Shown in pieces: positions 58,869 to 64,000 of a stretch of DNA of 64,000 nt (position 1 is its first letter; each line of letters opens with the position of its first letter). Origin of the DNA: Mycobacterium sp. AT1 (lineage in GTDB: Bacteria > Actinomycetota > Actinomycetes > Mycobacteriales > Mycobacteriaceae); assembly GCF_002043095.1 (NCBI RefSeq), contig NZ_MVOC01000046.1:1-64000 (forward strand), written 5' to 3'. The notes below the pieces were generated by a model. The model was not told where the DNA came from. It was given only the letters and a program-made list of their open reading frames with translations, and did no database searches. Both the position numbers and the translations under genes were made by a program.

Positions 58869-61800
58869 GCGTTCTCCAACGACTCGAACGACGCCGCGAC
58901 GTCTGGGATCGACTGTGCGGCAAACAATTCCTCGAACGACGGCAACCTGCCGATCCGTTCGACGTTCTTGCTGTCCTGATGCAAGATCCACCCGTACGTG
59001 CCAGGGCTGTCCGTCGACAGCACGTTGCGCTGGGTCAGGGCCGCCTTGTAGTCGGTGATCCGCTTGTTCGCGACGAACACCGCCAGGTTTTCGTCGGTGA
59101 AACCGTCCACGGCATTGCGCGCGTACTTCTGCAGCTTCTGGATGAGGTAGAAGTCCTCGGTGAGCACCAGGTTGCGAACGGCCTTGCCGACTCTCGCGTC
59201 GGTGACGTCGGTGACACCCGGCAGGCGTGAAAGCGCCAGCTGCTGAGCCATGTTCAGCACCGTGTAGGTGTTGAGGAGCGCATACATGTCCTCGGTGTCG
59301 GTGACGCCGTAACCGGGCACTGCGCCACCGAGCACGTATTCGTCGTCGCGGTAGGACCGCTTGAACTTCGCCACCTGATGACCCGCAAGTGCAGCGGCCA
59401 ACTCGTCGAGCAGCTCCTTGCGGGTCTTGGACGACAGGATCGCGTCGGCGTCCTGGTACTGCAGCAGCGCCCTCGGCATCGCGTACACCACGTGCGTGCG
59501 CGTGGTCTCCCAATCCGCCAGCAGGTCAGTGGCCTTCACCGAGCCGGTGGCCGCCACGTGCCATTCCAGCAGTGTGCGTGCCGCCACCTCGTGGAACGGC
59601 GCCTCGGTGATCGACGCCAACTTCACCGAGTCGGCGCTTACCTTCGAGGGCAGGTCGCCGGCTGGGTCGTACTGGTAGAGGAAGCCGCCGCTCATCCCGT
59701 TGGCGACACCCTTTCCGAAGCCGCCGATGTTGAACACCGCGCCGTTGGTCATGTACTCGCAGAGGAACTCGCCGACGCCCTCGACCACCGCGGTGGCACC
59801 CGAGTTGCGCACCGCGAACCGGTCGCCGGCCTCACCCTCGACGAACAGCCGCCCGCCCGACGCGCCGAACAGCGCGAAGTTGCCGATCAGCACGTTGCCG
59901 CCGGGCTGCGTGGAACCACCGCCGGGGGAGCGCACCGCGATGGTGCCGCCGCACTGGCTCTTGCCGACGCCGTCGTTGCAGGTTCCCTTGTGCGTCAGCG
60001 TCATTCCGTCGTTGCAGAACACGCCGTAGCTTTGGCCCGCCGACCCCGTCGTCGTGATGACGACGCTGTCCGGCAGCAGGTAGCGCCTGCCGCGGTCGTC
60101 GGTCGCGACGGCCAGACCGTCGGCAATCCCGTCCGGTCCAGGGTGATTCAGCATCCGCTCGATGTCGATCGCCAGCTGGCCGCCGACGCTCTTGTTCATG
60201 TTGCCAAGTGCCACCGGGTCGGTGACGACGCCGTCCAGGTTCAGCTGAGCCAACAGCGCGTCGTCGACCGCGTAGTCCTTCTCGAGGTAGATCGGGTCCT
60301 CTGGCACGAAGCCGTGCGCGGGCGCGAGCATGGCCCGCAGGTCCAGTTGGCCGATGCTGGACGGGTGATCCAGCAGGTGCAGCAGATCGCTGCGCCCGCG
60401 GGCGTGCCGCAGCGACGACAACCCTAGTGTCGCCAGGATCTCCCGCACCTCGTGGGAGATGTTCAGCAGGTACTGGGCCAGTGCGCGCGGATCGCCCTCG
60501 AACGCCTCGGCGTTGGTCGTCAAACCGGCCGGGCACTTGATGTTGCAGTTCTTGGCCATCACGCACTTGAGCATCATCAGCGCGGTGGTGCCGAACTCGT
60601 AACTGTCGGCACCCAGCAGCGCTGACTTGACGACGTCGCTGGCCGTCTGATGAGCGCCCGACGCCCGCAGCACCACCTTCTGCCGAATCCCGTTGGCCAC
60701 CAATGCCTGATGTACCTCGGCGACGCCGATCTCGGCGGAGCGGCCCGCGTACTTCAACGACGTCACCGCCGCGGCACCGGTGCCGCCGGTGTTGCCCGCG
60801 ACGTTGATGACGTCGGCACCCGCCTTGGCGACGCCCGCGGCGATGATGCCGATGCCCTCACTGGAGACCAGCTTGACGATGACGCGGACCCTCGCGGCCT
60901 TGCAGTCGTGGATGAGCTGCGCCAGGTCCTCGATCGAGTAGGTGTCGTGATGCGGCGGCGGTGAGACGAGCTCGACGCCGGGGGTGCCACCGCGGGCCGC
61001 CGCGATCTGCACCGTCACCTTGGGTGCCGGAAGCTGGCCGCCTTCACCAGGTTTCGCACCTTGACCGATCTTGATCTCCAGCTCGCGGAGCATCGGATCG
61101 GCGAGGTAGCCGGCCCACACCCCGAACCTGCCGGAGGCGAACTGCTTGATGCGTGAGCCGCGAATGGTGCCGTAGCGGGTGAGGTGCTCGCCGCCCTCGC
61201 CGCAGTTGGACAGGCCGCCGACCATGTTGGTGCCGTGCGCGACGGCCTCGTGGGCGGGTGCCACCAGCGCGCCGTGGCTCATCGCGCCGGAGGTCAGGGT
61301 GGCGGTGATCTCGTCGGCCGGTTGCACCGACGGCAGCGGGATCGAGTCCGGCGCCGACTGCAGCTGCGCCAGATACTTCCGTGCCCGACCGCGGGCGGTC
61401 AGCCACAGCCGGTCGCCGATCACCTCGTGGTCGACGATCTCGTCGCCGAACCGCTGCACCAGCGAGTCCGCCAGCGCAGTCAGCCGCCCTGGCGAGTGAG
61501 TCAGCCGCAGCGTGAACTCGTCGCCGACCCGGACCAGCGTCAACCCCCGCACCAGGTAGGAGTTGTTGCCGAACTGCGCGAACTGGCCCATCTCGGAACG
61601 GAATTCCTCGGCCGTGTGCACGAAGTTGACGTCGGCGGGGAACGCCAGCACGTCGCGAAGGGCGGCCGGACGACGGGTCCGCTCGGCGTTGACCGCGAAC
61701 ACGAAGCTGCGGTAGCCCGGGGTGATGTCGAAGCTGTTGATCGCCCGCGGCGTCATTTCGTCGAAGCTGTTGTTGCGGTACGCCTCGTCGTCAAGACCGA

Positions 61801-64000
61801 ACGCACCCTCGAGTTGATGTAACGGCAGCGTCCTGAGGAACAGGGGATCGGCCATCTGCTCGTTCTTGGGCCGGGCCTCGTCGCCGAAGGAAATGGCTTC
61901 CTCCGTCATGTCGATGAAGCCGCGCACCGCCGTCGTCCCGTAGGAATGCCCGGCGCCCTCGGCCCGCTCCTTGAACAGGCCAAGCAGCGGGACGTCCTTC
62001 TCGTCGCCGACTTCGACTGCGCGGGCGTGCCATTCGGCGGAGGTGTCGGACAGCGTGCGGAATCCGACGCCGCCGACGACCGAGATGACGTTGGGGAAGT
62101 ACTTGTTCAGCACCGGCCCGTTGGTGTCGAGGTAGCTGGGTTCGAAGAACTCGCCACCGATGTAGCTCTCCACCGTGCACAGCCCGACGCGGCCCATGGT
62201 CTTCATCAGCGACTTCTCGGCGGCCTTCTTGAATCGCTTGAACGCCGTCGTGATCGCGGTTTCGTCAGTACCGAACTTCTCCTCGGCGCGCATCTGCACG
62301 CTGAGTGAATAGACCGCCGACGCCCCGAACCCGAGGACCGTCGCGACGTGGTGCGACGAGCAGACCTGACCGCTCTCCACGATCACCGACACCCGGCGGC
62401 GCAGGCCCTCTTCGATGAGCCGCTGGTTGACGGCCGAGATCACGATGGTCATGGGCATCGCGGCGAGCTCGCTGGTGACGTGGCGGTCCGAGATGACCGC
62501 GATGCCACCGGATTCGCGGGCGAAGGCCTCGACCTCGTCGCACAGCTCGTCGATTCCGGCGATCAACGCGGCGGCGTTGGCCGCCCCGTCGTCGAGCACC
62601 ACGCGGTATCGACTGCCGAAGCGGCGCACCGGCGTCTGCTTCTGATCGCGGATCTTCAGCATGTCGAGATGGGTCAGGATCGGCGAGTTGATCACGATCT
62701 GCGGCGCGGGCGTCGCACCGCTGTTGGGCTTCGCGCCGAGCGCCACCCGCAGCGTCATCCCGTCGGCCTCGCGAATGCTGTCCAGCGGCGGGTTGGTCAC
62801 CTGGGCGAACCGCTGCGAGAAGTACCGCGCAATGCCGCCTTCGTGATTGGACAGCGCGTTGATCGCCGCGCCGTACCCCATCGCGGAGATCTTCTCCTGA
62901 CCCGTGGCGAGCATCGGGTCCATCAGGAACTTGAAGCTCTCCTGGTTCAGCGAGTACGCCACGTACCGCTGATAGCGGTTCAGGTCGCCGTTGTAGCGGG
63001 CGGGTGACAGCTGCCCTTCCGGCGGGACGGCGGGCAACTCGTCGAGGTTGACGCGGGACTCGGCCACCATCGCCGGGTAGTCATGTTGCGCCGCAAGCAT
63101 TTCGAGCGCCTCGACGGTGGTGAACGAGCGGCGCCGGGAGTGGTCGTAGTACAGCATGCCGCCGGCTTCGATCCGGCCCCGCTTGGTCACTTCGTCGGGC
63201 TCGAAGTACAGCTGGCCGGCCTCCGACATGACGCCCAGGTACTCGGCGGTTTCGACGGTTCGCAACGGGCGCAACCCAAGTCGGTCGAGCCGGGCCCCGA
63301 TGTAGCGACCGTCGCCGAAGATCAGCGCCGCGGGCCCGTCGTTCTTCTCCTCGTAGAGGCTGAAGAACTCCAGCATCGCGCGAACTTCGGGCGACAGCGT
63401 CGGGTCGTTCTCCCAGGCCGGCGGCATCATCGCGACGACGGCGGTGACGAGGTCGAGGTCGTCCTCGAGGACGCGGTTCTGCAGCGTCTGGTCGAGCCGG
63501 CAGCTGTCGGACTGGCCGTGCGGCCGGATGATCGCGCGGTTGCGGGCCAGGGCGATGGCGTTGTCGGAGAGCCGGTTCTTCTTGTCGGTGTTGAGTTCGC
63601 CGTTGTGCGCCATCAACCGGAAGGGTTGGGCCATGGTCGCATTCGGCGCGGTGTTGGTGGAGAACCGCGTGTGGAAGAACATCGAGTGCACTTCCATGGA
63701 CGGGTCCGACAGATCGCTGAAGTACGGGACCACTTCGTTCGAGTTCAGCCGACCCTTGAGTACCTGCGTGCGGGCGCTCAGCGACAGCGGGTACATGCCC
63801 TCGAGTTCGGGACGGGTGTAGGCGACTTCTTCGATGGCCATCAGGGCGTCGTGAATGCTGCGGTCCGACAGCGGCCCGCCGTTCGCCGTGGTGAAGACCC
63901 ACTGGCGGATGGGCAGCTGATACTTGACCGCGGCCGGCCGGATGGCCGTGTCGTCCACGGGAACTTCGCGTTCGACGAGGATGTCGAAACCGCGATCGGC
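58865..64000 (-). CDS. gltB: Glutamate synthase large subunit (5' end outside window)
   Basis: More than 1700 residues seen; the N-terminal catalytic Cys lies beyond the window, and the frame is open through position 64000. The glutaminase domain remains in part (TRFSTNTAPNATMAQPFRLMAHNGELNT). The FMN synthase domain carries SAMSHGALVAPAHEA-type residues and the iron-sulfur Cys cluster CVMAKNCNIKCPAGL (spacing one residue shorter than the usual CxxxxxCxxxxC). The C-terminal GxGxG repeat domain has GMSGGFLYQYDP-type loops. It makes two glutamates from glutamine and 2-oxoglutarate. No gltD follows; a diflavin reductase is coupled instead. Confidence 0.93.
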   Translation of the reverse strand, partial: ADRGFDILVEREVPVDDTAIRPAAVKYQLPIRQWVFTTANGGPLSDRSIHDALMAIEEVAYTRPELEGMYPLSLSARTQVLKGRLNSNEVVPYFSDLSDPSMEVHSMFFHTRFSTNTAPNATMAQPFRLMAHNGELNTDKKNRLSDNAIALARNRAIIRPHGQSDSCRLDQTLQNRVLEDDLDLVTAVVAMMPPAWENDPTLSPEVRAMLEFFSLYEEKNDGPAALIFGDGRYIGARLDRLGLRPLRTVETAEYLGVMSEAGQLYFEPDEVTKRGRIEAGGMLYYDHSRRRSFTTVEALEMLAAQHDYPAMVAESRVNLDELPAVPPEGQLSPARYNGDLNRYQRYVAYSLNQESFKFLMDPMLATGQEKISAMGYGAAINALSNHEGGIARYFSQRFAQVTNPPLDSIREADGMTLRVALGAKPNSGATPAPQIVINSPILTHLDMLKIRDQKQTPVRRFGSRYRVVLDDGAANAAALIAGIDELCDEVEAFARESGGIAVISDRHVTSELAAMPMTIVISAVNQRLIEEGLRRRVSVIVESGQVCSSHHVATVLGFGASAVYSLSVQMRAEEKFGTDETAITTAFKRFKKAAEKSLMKTMGRVGLCTVESYIGGEFFEPSYLDTNGPVLNKYFPNVISVVGGVGFRTLSDTSAEWHARAVEVGDEKDVPLLGLFKERAEGAGHSYGTTAVRGFIDMTEEAISFGDEARPKNEQMADPLFLRTLPLHQLEGAFGLDDEAYRNNSFDEMTPRAINSFDITPGYRSFVFAVNAERTRRPAALRDVLAFPADVNFVHTAEEFRSEMGQFAQFGNNSYLVRGLTLVRVGDEFTLRLTHSPGRLTALADSLVQRFGDEIVDHEVIGDRLWLTARGRARKYLAQLQSAPDSIPLPSVQPADEITATLTSGAMSHGALVAPAHEAVAHGTNMVGGLSNCGEGGEHLTRYGTIRGSRIKQFASGRFGVWAGYLADPMLRELEIKIGQGAKPGEGGQLPAPKVTVQIAAARGGTPGVELVSPPPHHDTYSIEDLAQLIHDCKAARVRVIVKLVSSEGIGIIAAGVAKAGADVINVAGNTGGTGAAAVTSLKYAGRSAEIGVAEVHQALVANGIRQKVVLRASGAHQTASDVVKSALLGADSYEFGTTALMMLKCVMAKNCNIKCPAGLTTNAEAFEGDPRALAQYLLNISHEVREILATLGLSSLRHARGRSDLLHLLDHPSSIGQLDLRAMLAPAHGFVPEDPIYLEKDYAVDDALLAQLNLDGVVTDPVALGNMNKSVGGQLAIDIERMLNHPGPDGIADGLAVATDDRGRRYLLPDSVVITTTGSAGQSYGVFCNDGMTLTHKGTCNDGVGKSQCGGTIAVRSPGGGSTQPGGNVLIGNFALFGASGGRLFVEGEAGDRFAVRNSGATAVVEGVGEFLCEYMTNGAVFNIGGFGKGVANGMSGGFLYQYDPAGDLPSKVSADSVKLASITEAPFHEVAARTLLEWHVAATGSVKATDLLADWETTRTHVVYAMPRALLQYQDADAILSSKTRKELLDELAAALAGHQVAKFKRSYRDDEYVLGGAVPGYGVTDTEDMYALLNTYTVLNMAQQLALSRLPGVTDVTDARVGKAVRNLVLTEDFYLIQKLQKYARNAVDGFTDENLAVFVANKRITDYKAALTQRNVLSTDSPGTYGWILHQDSKNVERIGRLPSFEELFAAQSIPDVAASFESLENA

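Noticed and set aside
57606..58979. 457-codon plus-strand open frame
   Set aside because: Runs opposite the diflavin reductase, whose flavin and NADPH motifs are all present; no ribosome-binding site or recognisable domain.

Overview
The window is high-GC DNA from a mycobacterium, most likely a fast-growing, Mycolicibacterium-type species (inference). The evidence is ESX/type VII secretion genes (an EspC-like protein, WXG100 proteins and a CpnT-like toxin), a cutinase, an F420-type Ddn oxidoreductase, a DUF3159 membrane protein, dense ATGA/GTGA gene overlaps and several promoters that look leaderless. No rRNA, tRNA, CRISPR array or insertion sequence was seen. Genes run off both ends: a cutinase on the left and a glutamate synthase large subunit on the right.

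Layout. 0-4 kb: cutinase, an APC amino-acid permease, and a divergent ROK regulator-nagB operon with a palindromic operator. 4-8 kb: a type VII effector-like cassette (membrane protein, EspC-like, WXG effector, membrane protein) bracketed by a diverged ~0.87 kb direct repeat of the ROK 3' end plus nagB; the right copy is decayed. 8-19 kb: a defence island with hsdM-hsdS-hsdR. It also holds a catalytically empty methylase/specificity-like protein with an N-terminal helix-turn-helix, a YhcG/DUF1016 nuclease inside the operon, and a divergent coiled-coil protein with a nuclease-like C-terminus. 19-27 kb: a catabolic regulon with an NCS1 permease and a 54-residue partner, divergent from amine oxidase, ADP-forming CoA ligase, dienoyl-CoA-reductase-like SDR and acyl-CoA dehydrogenase, followed by a TetR gene. 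Matching palindromes lie at both control regions.

27-38 kb: a collagen-like secreted protein, AraC and DHFR-like genes, a VapBC-type pair, a pRiA4b-ORF3 protein, a nitrilase-family gene preceded by an MFS remnant, TetR with twin operators, an S9 peptidase, DUF3159 and a HAD hydrolase. 38-42 kb: two WXG100 genes, an 865-residue CpnT-like protein with a C-terminal domain that is not recognisably TNT, and a small probable immunity gene. This is the gene order of esxF-esxE-cpnT-ift and the best candidate for an undescribed toxin system. 42-45 kb: small and unknown genes, Ddn-like, MOSC and ANTAR genes.

45-52 kb: a cluster with six copies of ATAATGGG-N8-CCCATTAT-like sites in front of TMEM175, alpha/beta hydrolase, DUF427/flavoprotein and HAD genes, around a protein made of two tandem TetR repressors. 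52-64 kb: Mug-type glycosylase, an orphan solute-binding lipoprotein, a CYP102-type P450-reductase fusion, and a CysJ-like diflavin reductase translationally coupled to gltB where gltD would be expected.
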